DNA from: Tethya wilhelma
Lineage: Eukaryota; Porifera; Demospongiae; Tethyida; Tethyidae
DNA: 64,000 bases
Direction of reading: 5' to 3'
Assembly: GCA_964030475.1 (NCBI GenBank)
Contig: CAXIPT010000003.1
Span: 6,950,511 to 7,014,510 of the forward strand
In this document: piece after piece, positions 55,001-63,555 of the stretch
How the letters are laid out: each line of letters begins with the position of its first letter
Position numbering within the stretch: position 1 is the stretch's first letter
The notes under the pieces: generated by a model
What the model saw: the letters and a program-made list of their open reading frames with translations, nothing else
Told to the model about the DNA's origin: nothing
The model's database searches: none
Position numbers and translations under genes: made by a program

Positions 55001-57674
55001 TGAGATTTTGAAGAGTGCAATAATTAGAACCACAAGGTATTGCTAAATGAAGGCACTAGTGGAGCACAAGCCTGGAGTGCTTGCATCATATATACCTAAA
55101 TATTATTATATAAAAAAATTATATATATATATAGGTACATTTACGAGTCAGTGTATATTGAAAAAATCTAATCCATCTTGGCCCAGGTTAACCACATATC
55201 TCTGATGAAGCATTACAAATCACAGACTACAAACAAGATGAGCTAGCGGATTATAGACACACACAGAATAGCAATTAGCATAGAAAAATCTAGCTGGGCT
55301 AGCTACCTCAATAGTCAGCAGCTTAGTAGCTGGCCATACTTAAACATTCCAATGTATCTACATGTGTACATAGAAAGCAGGCCAACTCCTGTCTGTATTG
55401 CCAAGTATTACTGATTAACAGCATCAACAGCCATGCAGCTAGGCTGCTTCCAATTGAACACAAATTCTAGATAACACACACTGGATTAGTAGGCATGGTG
55501 TTGAAGCTAAAGCACTCAAACAAGCACAAGTCTCAAATCTCAGCAACCACGGCAGTTTTCACAGCAAATAAAACTTATTATTACAAATTATTTCACTGAT
55601 TCAATTAGCCAACTGATCATTATATGACAATTTTGATTATAACTATATGCCAAGAATTTGGTAATGTTGGGTCTCACTATCTTCATCAGTAATGGTGACA
55701 GTAACTGTGCTCGTTGCTGCAACAACAACAGCTGGTCCCGATGCCACTGATATTGACAAGACATAGCTTTCAGTTCCTTCAACAAAAACATCGTCGGTCA
55801 CTGTCACCATTACATTCATAGTGGCATCATTCCCAGTAGTTGCTGCAAACATGGCTGAAGAGGTAACTAATCCAAAGTCAGTTCCTGTATAAATTGTCAT
55901 AGATATATGGAATAAAGTTAGGAATGAATAGAAGTCATTCTTTAGTTTCTAGTGCTTACCTAGAGTAGCAGTCCCTCCAGAAACCACTGCTACATTCACA
56001 TTCACAATCTCTGCCAGTGTAGTAGTAGTTGGGTCAGTGGTCAGTCTTAGCACCGCAGCTATTCCTGTACCAGCTCCTTCGCCTGGTGGTGAGCCTCCAC
56101 TTTCAACAGACACAGTTGCAGCTAGATTGAACAATTAACATAAAATCAGTATTTTGTTAAAGTAACTAACACTATCATTATACTCACCATCACTATCTGT
56201 AATAGTGACTGTCACTGTATCGGGTCCACTAATGGTAACAGAAACAGGAGAAGATGCTGAACCACTGACACTTATAGTAAACGTTTCATCATTTTCCACT
56301 ATGGTGTCATCCCGCACAAATACTACAACTGGTCGTGTATCTCCATCTACTGCACCAGCAGTAAACGTAACCGTAGTTACTTGCAAGAGAAAGTCATCAG
56401 TTGCACCTTGTACTATGGAACAACAACAATTACACAAATACAAATTTTTAAAAGTATCATGCAACAAATTTTCAGAAATAACCTACGGTGGGTAAGTGCA
56501 AACGATCAACAAATTATACAGTAGCTATTTATATTTTTTTTCCCCTCACTATTTGTAATTGTTTGACATTACAGTCTGTCAAAAATTAGTGCATCATGTA
56601 TTTGATATTGACGACCTTCAGTATGGTACATGATAACTTTGCCAACAAACTGGTCAAAAAAAGGTCTTGTCCAGTCTTAGCTAATGAACAACAGATAAAG
56701 AGAATCTTGTGCTAAGGGCATAATAAACTTCCTGAGAAACGGAAACACCATGAGAGGGAGAGAAAAGTGGTGCCCAGCAGCAGTTTTGAAATATTATCAT
56801 ATCCAACTCTCACTTTGCTCTAGATCTGTTACACAATAGAGCTCTCGTACTTTGTTGGGACATTCATTACAGGAGGGAAAAAAGAAAAGCAAAGGAAGTA
56901 GGGAAAAAAAGGAATTCTATGTCTGAGACCATAATGGACATGCAGGTAATGGTCAACAGTTTTGAAAGTTTAGTAGTCTACGTGATGTCACATAACAATG
57001 CATTGTGATGGTCACACAACATACATAATAATAGAACATGAGAGATCTGAGGCACTAAGGCACTCGGCTGAAAAAGATCTTGAGATTTAGTTAAACCTCG
57101 GTCTTTTGAATTCTAGTCGAATGCTGTTACCACTGAGCCACAAGAGCTCACAAGTATTGGAGGAAGAATACTAGTATGATACACTACTATTCATAGACAC
57201 TGCTGAGTCGACTTCCAATGGATGGCTAAGTGGTCTGTCACAAATTCTGGGCCAACTTGATCCAAATCTCATAAATATCAATAGTTCTGTTACCCATAAG
57301 CACAACATTGCCAAAAACTAAAACAAATAGATAAACGTTTAAATTTTACGACGATCTGCTGGAGAGCGGGCAAGCTATCCAAAGTGAATAAAGGAATGAC
57401 TGTATGCATCACAGAGAACAATGAATTGAAGGCTTATTATTGGACAACAAACTATCTCACATGAAAGACCACTAATTTATGACCGCACACTGCAATCATG
57501 CATGAGCTAATACATTACATCACATACCTGCTGTTCCTGACATAGCAGCTACATCAACAACCACGTCACCAGGTAGTGGAGTAACTACCAAACCACCCAG
57601 GGTCAGGGTTGCTGCTGTTTCGACTTGAGAACCAGAAGGTTCAGTCACTGGTACTGGTGAGATGCTCACAGTTG
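44329..57674 (-). CDS. Large Calx-beta array protein gene (13 domains, 26 exons), partial
   Basis: Twenty-six minus-strand exons encode thirteen tandem Calx-beta domains, each split into a first half of 147-165 bp (core S-P-P-G-E-G-x-G, then TLSTTP-like and FSVTV) and a second half of 201-225 bp (core D-D-x-L-V-E-G-x-E-x-Y-x-L-S and ending L/I-A-D-N-D/E-G). All have AG..GT borders, lengths divisible by three and phase 1 on both sides. Calx-beta domains bind Ca2+ through acidic loops. Long extracellular arrays are known from sponge aggregation factors, the adhesion GPCR VLGR1 and integrin beta-4. No signal peptide, VWA/VWD, membrane segment or terminal stop is visible, so the ends lie outside and the exact family is open. 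An aggregation-factor-like secreted adhesion protein is my best guess. Introns hold MITEs and a 54-bp poly(A). Confidence 0.85.
44862..45099. mobile_element. MITE with AAAGTCGAGCTGGTTTGAG ends
   Basis: Left end AAAGTCGAGCTGGTTTGAGA, right end TCTCAAACCAGATGGACTT: inverted repeats with a few mismatches, ~238 bp apart. It lies in the intron-like space between array domains 12 and 13. Related fragments: 44161-44306, about 14477-14700, 26321-26490 and 50695-50905. Confidence 0.75.
45122..45594 (-). CDS. Array domain 12 (Calx-beta)
   Basis: Exons 45445-45594 (50 codons, SSPPGEGMGAAVAAVVTL) and 45122-45334 (71 codons, NDDALVEGMETYELTIART, ending LADNDG). It lies in the 647-bp block repeated at 44161-44807. 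Confidence 0.85.
45651..46524 (-). CDS. Array domain 11 (Calx-beta)
   Basis: Exons 46360-46524 (55 codons, GSTPPGEGDGTGIGAVVRL) and 45651-45851 (67 codons, LEDTLVEGTESYVLSVAVT, ending IADNEG). The donor after the second exon is GTTGG, weaker than the rest. The 508-bp intron carries the long poly(A). Confidence 0.8.
45947..46000 (+). repeat. 54-bp uninterrupted poly(A)
   Basis: A pure A run in the intron of array domain 11. No target-site duplication or retroposed gene could be identified on either side, so a retrotransposition tail is possible but not shown. Confidence 0.95.
46001..46359. other. Intron sequence beside the poly(A), no element recognised
   Basis: Richer in CG dinucleotides than its surroundings (CGTGCCGACTTGCCGACACC, CACGCGCTATCG). 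No repeat partner seen elsewhere in the window. Possibly part of a foreign insertion ending at the poly(A). Confidence 0.35.
46613..47181 (-). CDS. Array domain 10 (Calx-beta)
   Basis: Exons 47020-47181 (54 codons, SSPPGEGAGSGAAAAMLSM) and 46613-46816 (68 codons, TDDTLIEVTESYVLSVAV, with Val in place of the usual Gly after Glu; ending IADNDG). Copies: first half 22389-22547, damaged second half 15306-15496. Confidence 0.84.
47299..47761 (-). CDS. Array domain 9 (Calx-beta)
   Basis: Exons 47603-47761 (53 codons, GSTPGEGDGTGIAALVRL) and 47299-47505 (69 codons, VDDMFIEGTESYLLSITT, ending ISDNEQ). Copy C2 at 22761-23381. Two hairpin MITEs lie in the upstream intron. Confidence 0.83.
47953..48172. 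mobile_element. TACCGTATAGC-type hairpin MITE in a Calx-beta intron
   Basis: Ends TATTGTATAGCCGAAAATAT and ATATTTCCGGCTATACGTA. The interior matches the member at 5805-6025 in reverse (TTTGGGCGCC, GTGCGCACAA-like). One end has diverged. Confidence 0.75.
48267..48420. mobile_element. Short hairpin MITE, GGGAAATTTTTGC type
   Basis: Ends AATATAGCGGGAAATTTTTG and CATTTCCTGTTGCTATACAGTA are imperfect inverted repeats. Shorter than the 210-220-bp members. Confidence 0.55.
48793..49338 (-). CDS. Array domain 8 (Calx-beta)
   Basis: Exons 49177-49338 (54 codons, TPPSEGAPGTAVQLVLVT) and 48793-48999 (69 codons, VDDSLVEGTENYVISVSM, ending LEDNDG). The copy is C1 at 24215-25054. It is separated from domain 7 by 1.7 kb that includes a remnant of the TGAAGGCAC family. 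Confidence 0.84.
49339..51019. other. Intron between array domains 7 and 8, with element remnants
   Basis: 49414-49775 is the non-coding flank shared with 25130-25480. About 50430-50640 is a remnant of the TGAAGGCAC...GAGGCTT family, with its CAGA run at 50602-50630. 50695-50905 resembles the AAAGTCCATCTGGTTTGAG element. No extra exon recognised. Confidence 0.6.
51020..51477 (-). CDS. Array domain 7 (Calx-beta)
   Basis: Exons 51316-51477 (54 codons, GGSPPGEGGGSGIGAVLTL) and 51020-51232 (71 codons, NDDTLIEGAESYVLSIGF, ending LADND). Intron 83 bp. There are two other copies in the window: an intact one at 30880-31337 on the plus strand and a decayed one at 4286-4730. Confidence 0.86.
51510..52100. 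repeat. Segment duplicated in reverse at about 30230-30850
   Basis: It is the intron between array domains 6 and 7. Its reverse complement precedes the plus-strand domain D, with small insertions and deletions. Confidence 0.8.
52174..52639 (-). CDS. Array domain 6 (Calx-beta)
   Basis: Exons 52478-52639 (54 codons, GGSPPGEGGGSGIGAVVTL) and 52174-52386 (71 codons, NDDLLVEGTESYVLSISRT, ending ITDNDG). Confidence 0.85.
52786..53278 (-). CDS. Array domain 5 (Calx-beta)
   Basis: Exons 53123-53278 (52 codons, GGSPPGEGGGSGIGAVVTL) and 52786-53004 (73 codons, NDDALVEGMETYELTIART, ending LADNEG). The second half shares a long identical stretch with domain 12, which may reflect gene conversion. Confidence 0.85.
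53429..53882 (-). CDS. Array domain 4 (Calx-beta)
   Basis: Exons 53727-53882 (52 codons, TSPPGEGMGAAAAAIVTL) and 53429-53641 (71 codons, NDDALVEGMETYELSIT, ending LADNDG). It closely resembles domains 12 and 13, so these are probably recent relatives within the array. Confidence 0.85.
54298..54928 (-). CDS. Array domain 3 (Calx-beta)
   Basis: Exons 54776-54928 (51 codons, PAQPAEGSATGSVAAVLT, a variant of the SPPGEG core) and 54298-54507 (70 codons, NDDLFVEGLESYELTIAAT, ending LADNDG). Confidence 0.84.
55046..55580 (+). mobile_element. Truncated TGAAGGCAC family element in a Calx-beta intron
   Basis: Starts TGAAGGCACTAGTGGAGC, continues through AGGCCAACTCCTGTCTG, AACACAAATTCTAGATAACA and CACAAGTCTCAAATCTCAGC in the same order as 37328-38742, then ends near ACAGCAAATAAAAC without the GAGGCTT terminus. 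It lies between array domains 2 and 3. Confidence 0.7.
55678..56121 (-). CDS. Array domain 2 (Calx-beta)
   Basis: Exons 55960-56121 (54 codons, SGGSPPGEGAGTGIAAVLRL) and 55678-55884 (69 codons, TDDVFVEGTESYVLSISV). The intron is 75 bp. Ends TITDED before GTGAGA. Copy at 7151-7588. Confidence 0.85.
56188..57674 (-). CDS. Array domain 1 (Calx-beta)
   Basis: Exons 57528-57674 (49 codons) and 56188-56412 (75 codons). The first half departs from the family core (no SPPGEG; instead PVTEPSGSQVETAATLTLG). The second half has VRDDTIVENDETFTISVSG, with Glu-Asn in place of the usual Glu-Gly. The 1,115-bp intron holds no further exon. Nearly the same as fragment A domain A1. Since an acceptor precedes 57674, further exons must exist upstream. 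Confidence 0.8.
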
Positions 57675-58415
57675 CTGCAATATCAGTGCATGTGTCATGA
57701 AAGGATAATGGTGAATGTGTGTTCGAGGGTGGGTGTGTCCACGAGCTCTATAAGTATGGATATAAATCGATGGTTTCATAACCATGATAGGAGGAGCATG
57801 GTCTATCGAGCTAGACCCTCCTCCTTCGTCACGTTGCATGGAGCAGTGTTCATATATTATAGCTAGCCTAGTGTGTGTACAATTAATGTACCCAATGACA
57901 GTTCTCCTCTCTATCACTATAGTTTGATTTTCCACACAGGGACCAATAGTTAAAGTCTAAGACTGGAGTCTTAAACTTGTGACAACAACTAGTTCTTTGC
58001 CGGCCTGCACTGATTCTGTTTATGCACATAGTGTTGAAAAATTGTATGCTGACCATAAATGCTGACAGTTATTATATTTACCACCAGTCACCATAATTTT
58101 AATTTTGTCGTGAAAATCTTTGTTTTCTTGAACCATTTTTTTTCCAAAAAAAAAATAGTCTGAAAATTTTGAATGCTCTCAAAGCCATGCACCATGCTGA
58201 GCTAAATCAGCATTTAGTATGTCTAGGATTAAAGAACCTATGATCTTTATCTGGCTAGTAATTACATCATATCATGTCAAACCACACCAGATCTGTCCAG
58301 ACTAGAATTTCAGAGGTATACCAATTTTAGTGGGAGTTTTGGTTAATTTGTTGTGTTAGCCATTATTACCCTAATGAATCTATCCAGCCAGCCCCTTCTT
58401 CATCATGACATTGCC
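57675..58415. other. Upstream of array domain 1, no exon recognised
   Basis: No Calx-beta half, signal peptide or other domain could be read on the minus strand. The next upstream exon is probably beyond the transposon cluster at 58416-59788 or on another contig. Confidence 0.5.
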
Positions 58416-58965
58416 TAGTCTGGCATAGGGAAAAGGGTCTGGTCTCACCCCTAAAAGTTCCGTGTCCCCCTGGAATGTCCCACGGATGTGATTTTTAGAT
58501 AATCACGCATATTAGTCAGAGTTGCCCAATTTTGGCTCTTTTTGTTTTACACTAACTGAGGCTCAATACATGGCTAGCAAGGTATGTCTTAGCTATTTCT
58601 TGGCTTTAAATCCCTAGACTACATATGCATGAATCTGTTAGAGCAGCATGGCTCTACTCGTTTTACCACACACTTTGTCAGCCTAGATTTGACAAGAAGC
58701 TCAATCCTCTATACCAGGCTGATCTCCCACAATCATACAAAACACAGGAGAGCCTTAGCTTGTTCCAATAAGCTGTCTTCTCTAAATTCTTGTCCATATA
58801 AAACTGCTCTTTCAAAGAGTCGCGAACGCTCAAAAGCATAGGAATTTAATTATTGTGTGACATAATTACAGGAGTGATATATACTAAGCCAGCATTCCTG
58901 GCCTGGGTGACACAGAGGCGCTGGGGTTGAGACCAGACCTTTTTCCCCCACATGCATGTAAGGGG

Positions 58966-59587
58966 TAGTCTAGTCCTAGACCCCACCTCTTTCGTCAGCG
59001 AAAAATAGGGGTCTAGAAAACCTGGCGCACTTCCAGCGTTCTCTGCTTCAAAATGGCCAGAGCCAATCAGATTGCTTACATGAAGTCATGTGACAATTAT
59101 GTCACGTGACTGAACGTTGATTGTGGAAGTCGCGAAAAATTGTTACTTGTAATGCGTGTGTGTACAAAAGTTTTGAAACCTGTTGAAACTCGAAACAACA
59201 TACCGCTGAAGCTAGCGCTTTCATCTCTAAATGGAATAGATAAGAATTTAGTTTTTACAAAGGTATGAGCTACGGAAATTGCAGTGGGTAGGGTTAGCGT
59301 GACTTTTGACTTGAAGCACTCGATCTATTCGGAGAAGATTATTTACCGACTACTCTTTTCTCAGGGCTTAATGTTCACTGTAAAGTCTCCTGCTTGGACA
59401 CAAAAAAACGATTGATCTGTGTTGAAACTTGCTCACGAAAATGCAGAAAGATCCATAATAAATTTTTGAGGTCAGGCTGTACGTGAATCATGACGCAGCT
59501 ACATTCCAGAATTTCACCAGAAGTGCACCAGTTTTTCTAGACCCCTATTTTTCGCTGGCGAAAGAGGTGGGGCCTGGGACTAGACTA
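58966..59587. mobile_element. Nested TAGTCTAG...CTAGACTA element with 9-bp target duplication
   Basis: Ends TAGTCTAGTCCTAGACCCC and GGGCCTGGGACTAGACTA are ~60-bp inverted repeats including TTTCGTCAGCGAAAAATAGG. Flanks TGTAAGGGG (58957-58965) and TGTAAGGGG (59588-59596) are a perfect 9-bp duplication, as made by Mutator-like elements. The ~500-bp interior has no gene. Confidence 0.88.
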
Positions 59588-59597
59588 TGTAAGGGGC

Positions 59598-59763
59598 CAG
59601 AGGAGGTACGACAGCTCCGTGTCATGCTGAGCTGGCATTTTTACAACACGTGATCATTTCAGTACTTAAGCTCCTAGTGTCACCTGTAAATTGTATGGGC
59701 AAAAAGTACTCGTGCACTAAAAATGGAAGCTCAGCATGACACGGAGCTGTCGTACCTCCTCTG
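59598..59763. mobile_element. Nested CAGAGGAGGTACGAC hairpin element with 9-bp target duplication
   Basis: Ends CAGAGGAGGTACGACAGCTC and GAGCTGTCGTACCTCCTCTG are ~36-bp inverted repeats. Flanks GTAAGGGGC at 59589-59597 and 59764-59772 are identical. It inserted across the right target duplicate of the previous element, so it is the youngest of the three. Confidence 0.88.
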
Positions 59764-59788
59764 GTAAGGGGCTACCTATGCCAGACTA

Positions 59789-60215
59789 CATATTGCCAGG
59801 ACACTGTCACATGAGGAAGCTCTAAAGGACCCTCAATACTATATCATTTCACATGTCTCAACACTAGGTCCAGCTTCTCCAGCCCAGTAACCCGACCCAG
59901 TGGACTATGGAACGAGGCTACACACGTGACATGATACAACTCACTTTGAGTCGGAACCGGCTCTACTCAACACTGAGCTAGCTGCACCCACCACTGACAG
60001 TGCCATTCAGGCTATCCATTGAGCTCAGTTCAGTCCATATCTGTATTTTACTGAGTACAGCTTGAATAGCCTTATCCTCACTCCCAGAGAAAGAGAGTAA
60101 ATAAACTTGACCGAGTTTGGATTTGAAGCTGACTCCAAATGAATTTAGGCGGTAAACTGATCTACGCATGCGCAATGCCAACGACTGAATGAGCACTAGC
60201 GGTCTAAGCTTATCA
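59789..60215. other. No gene recognised
   Basis: No repeat family, splice-bounded exon or RNA gene recognised. The 95-codon frame on the minus strand shows no domain. Confidence 0.45.
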
Positions 60216-60344
60216 TACGTACGGTAGTACGTATAGTAGGAATGGGTCGACTGTCCCATAGACACAGTACAAAATGTTGGTCACTATAAAAATCTACTCA
60301 AACAAAAAATAACCTTCAAAATTGCTGAGAGGCTCTTACTGACA
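60216..60344 (+). mobile_element. Left end of a TAGTAGGAATGGG family element, cut by contig end
   Basis: CATACGTACGGTAGTACGTA, TAGTAGGAATGGGTCGACTG and CCATAGACACAGTACAAAAT as in the other copies, stopping at the N at 60345. Confidence 0.75.
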
Positions 60345-60345
60345 N

Positions 60346-61265
60346 AGCCACTCCAACTGGAACCAGCATGAGTCCACAAACCCAGTTGCCAGAGGCATCA
60401 GATGACTACTACTCCTGGATTGATCATCTTGCAATCCCAAATAATGGCCACTTCATTCCAGGACTAGAGAAAGCAATGCCACCACTCTAGGAATGCTTTG
60501 TTCAATCTGATGTGATGATGTAATTACTTGGCTACTGTGGATAGCCGGATCATCTGGCTGAGAAAAATCCTACCCGGCTCTACCACCTTGCAAGTGTGAC
60601 TCAGTAAACTGATCAGTGACAGGAGCTCTCTCTTCGTGCAACATTTGCGCCCCCTCTATTCATTAATCATCTGAGTTATCCTATCTAATTTCTCTGCTGG
60701 GAGACGCATCTCCATCTTGACAGTGTCCAGCGCAATCCCCAGGAAGATGATCACCGTTGAGGGATCAGTACACTTCTCAACCGCCAAGGAAACTCCCAGT
60801 AACTGACAGATGCGCAGGATTAATTCTATATTTCTGTGGCACTCATCTGTCCCTGGGCGACCTGCGGTAATGAAATTGTCGAGATAGTTGTAGACTACTG
60901 CTACCCCTTTGTTCTTGATCACCCACTCAAGAGCATCGGCTACTGCATTAAAAATCTTGCGAGCTGAACGAAGGTCAAAGGGTAGAGTCGTATCCACAAA
61001 CAGCTTTGCTCCCCATCGCATCCCCAGCAGTGGATTGTCAGCAGGGTGAAGTGGGATAAGGCAATAGGCACTCTTAATGTCCATCTTGGCTAGCATATTG
61101 CCTCTGCCCATCTCAAGAATTCTTTTGCTACATCGTCCACTGAAGTATAAGAGAGTGAGCAGAGTTCTTTGTCTATTCGATCATTGACGCTTTCTCCATT
61201 GGGGCTGAACAGGTCCAGCACTTGCCTAGTGAAGCGCGTTTCAGGATCACCCCGAAAGGGTTCAC
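60346..61265 (-). pseudogene. DIRS/YR-type retrotransposon reverse transcriptase remnant
   Basis: The open part 61111-60656 reads LAKMDIKSAYCLIPLHPADN, then LPFDLRSARKIFNAVADALE, VYNYLDNFITAG and STVIIFLGIALDTVKMEMRL, the order of fingers and palm motifs of a reverse transcriptase. The wording (PF-LRSA-KIFNAVADALEW, FLGI-LDT) is closest to DIRS/tyrosine-recombinase retrotransposons known to me. The catalytic Y-x-D-D box is YLDN, so the second Asp is lost. Upstream (about 61115-61200) the expected SPNGESVNDRI and SYTSVDDVAKE are in another frame, a one-base shift. Downstream, an RNase H-like continuation (CKVVEPG, IRLSTVAK, LNKAF) is broken by stops and frameshifts up to the contig start. Inactive copy. 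Confidence 0.75.
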
Positions 61266-62239
61266 TTGTGCCCTAGCAAACTGGTTGTATCATCTAATAG
61301 GATAATCTTGCACTCTTTTAGTTCTTTTTCTAGGTACTCATCTACCATAGCAGCATTCTCCGTCACCAATAGCATGTTTCTGTGAGCTGGGCGGCATGTG
61401 TGGTGCAAATAATTGAAGCTAATACAGAACCTCTCTTATTCCTCTCAGTAGGTATTGCACAAATTGCCTGTCTGGGTGGTCTGCTAGGGCTTCTTTCCAT
61501 GCTTGTTTTACTAGTGGAGTAGTAATGATACTTAGTTGTTGCGGCAAGGAGGAGTGAAATGCATTGGTCAAAGGCCATCAGGTGACTCCTGTATGGGTAC
61601 AACTGTCCCAGTGAGCCTAAAGGATAGTATGGACAGGCAATTAGTTTCTGTACAGTAACAGCTTGTCATGCCCTACAATAGTAGAATTATCTCATACACC
61701 CAGACTGATGCTTGAGGCGTATTACTATTGCAGCCCCACCCACCCTCTTTTTTTAATTATTATTATTAATATTTATTTATTTATTTATTTTGACTTCCCT
61801 CCTGTGCATGCTTGTTTTGGTGGGCATGACCTCATAGGGGAGTGGCTGACAATGACCCTTGACCTTTCCTCTGGAACTGAACAAGCTGGCAATAACTATT
61901 GGACTGCCGCTCGCGCAAGAATATAGTTTTCTCAATAACTTGACGCAATGTTTTGGTAGGCCCTACGAACATGGATACAGAACTGAACTGTTCAAGGATA
62001 TATATATGCAAGAGTTAATATAGATCTAGTACTAGGCAGCCTGGCCCACCGGGTAACTCAATAGGCCTAAGTAACAGTCAGGTCTACCACACCAACTGCA
62101 TATCACTGGCAAGTGTCTGTCGTTGGCCCACTGTGTGACCCTGAGCCAGCATCTTGTTTCGGGCACTTGGTCTTTGGGTGGCCTCTGGAGCATAACAGGC
62201 ATACATGGTGAAAGCGGCATTGGCCACCAAATCTGCAAT
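61266..62239. other. Possible upstream part of the retrotransposon remnant; no clear gene
   Basis: Minus-strand frames at 61363-61602 and 62032-62238 have no domain I recognise. Position 5' of the reverse transcriptase makes a decayed gag-like region plausible. A (TTA)n/ATTT-rich run lies at 61755-61790. Confidence 0.35.
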
Positions 62240-63554
62240 CTCCATCATATTTGTGGAATTTCAGACAAATCTAGCACTCTGAGGTTGCGATGACTTCCAT
62301 CGGGAGATCAGGTAGGGCTGGAAACCAGGCCATCTGTTCTCTCTTTTCATCGCTGCCTGGGACAAGTTGAAGGGGCACTCAGCAGAGTCGTGCTTGAGAG
62401 ATATGCAGTATTTGAACTACTAGCCCAGCCTGTAAAAGATCTTGAGTAGATACTTGGGTCCACGTTGGACCAAATCTCTCGATGTGGAGCCTGCCCTGCC
62501 ATTGATGGAGCCTGAAGTTCCTGTGGCTGCAGACGTTGCCGGTGTGCTTCCCCTGTTCTAGTGGGCTCGAGTTGTGGGGTTATTGCTCACGCAATTGACA
62601 GCAGGTTAGAGGGAAGCTGCTGGCATCTCACCCAAGGTAGGTGTGAAACCTACAGTGAGAGGCAGTTTTACATCAAACTTGGCTTGACAATCTATGATAC
62701 CCGCTGAAGCATTTTTTAGAAAAAAAAGACTGGCATCAGTTCTGTCTGTATTTTTTTTTGATCGCTTAGCCCCCCCCCCCCCCCCCCACCTCATCACCTA
62801 CGAATAGGGGGCCAGGGAGGGGCCCGGGCCCTATCTAATTGTTATTAGTTCGCCATTATCACAAGCATCTGCCGCTGCTCTTGATGATATCTATAGACAT
62901 CTCTATATTTGGGCTAGGCCTTGCAATGCTGTTGCTTGCCAACCTGATTGCAGTTAGCCATCTCACCTGGGAAGTCACTTGCAATTGCTTCCAGTTGGTT
63001 AATGTGCATGCTGTGCTTACTAAACCCCACCAGAGGTGAGTTTAGCCAGCCTAGACTTAACAAATTGGTTAAAGGAACTGTGTCACTATATAAGCGGTGT
63101 TTTGTTGCTAAAAATAAAAATAATGACGTTTTGTGACGTTTTTTGTTGATACGCGGGTACCACGTCCGGGAACGTTTGTATACTACTCCGTGTATTGCGC
63201 ATTTTGCTTTTACTCGCGTAATAGTACTACGTGGTCAGCTGTTATTACAAGCCTAAGTAGCTCGCGTAATGCACACTTAATACTGTAAGGTTTCTGTTTA
63301 CAACCCATTTATAGTAACAAAACACCGCTTATATAGTGACACAGTTCCTTTAAGAAAGAGCTTAACAATGAATATCAGTTGAATGTTCATATTACACTGA
63401 ATGCAATAGTAAAGGTTCCAGTTCTGTTGGACTTTCATACTTTGAAGAGTACACAAGTTGGTTCGATTAATAGCCCCTTAAGTCCTGTGTGTGGAACAGA
63501 TTCTACCTGACTAACTGGCTAGTCTATTAACTTCTACTCAATCAATAATGAACT
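62240..63554. other. No gene recognised; poly(T) and poly(C) tracts
   Basis: A T-run at 62750-62759 and a C-run at 62770-62788 lie next to a GC-rich stretch. From about 63055 the segment contains AAAGGAACTGTGTCACTATA and, near 63325-63355, its reverse complement TATATAGTGACACAGTTCCTTT, enclosing ~270 bp, so 63072-63353 is probably a hairpin MITE. Confidence 0.5.
63072..63353. mobile_element. Hairpin MITE (AAAGGAACTGTGTCACTATA ends)
   Basis: The left arm AAAGGAACTGTGTCACTATA continues TAAGCGGTGTTTTGTTGCTA, and the right arm has TAACAAAACACCGCTTATAT then AGTGACACAGTTCCTTT. The arms are ~38 bp and nearly perfect. The interior is rich in ACGT/CGCG motifs. Confidence 0.82.
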
Positions 63555-63555
63555 N

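Larger units (their letters stand above)
58416..59788. mobile_element. Outer TAGTCTGG...CCAGACTA element
   Basis: Starts TAGTCTGGCATAGGGAAAAG and ends CCTATGCCAGACTA. Flanks GACATTGCC and CATATTGCC may be a degraded 9-bp target duplication. It is a relative of 10698-11291 and is itself interrupted by the two elements below. Confidence 0.65.

Noticed and set aside
62032..62238. Gag protein of the retrotransposon at 60-61 kb
   Set aside because: The 68-codon frame has no recognisable zinc knuckle or capsid motif; position alone is not enough.
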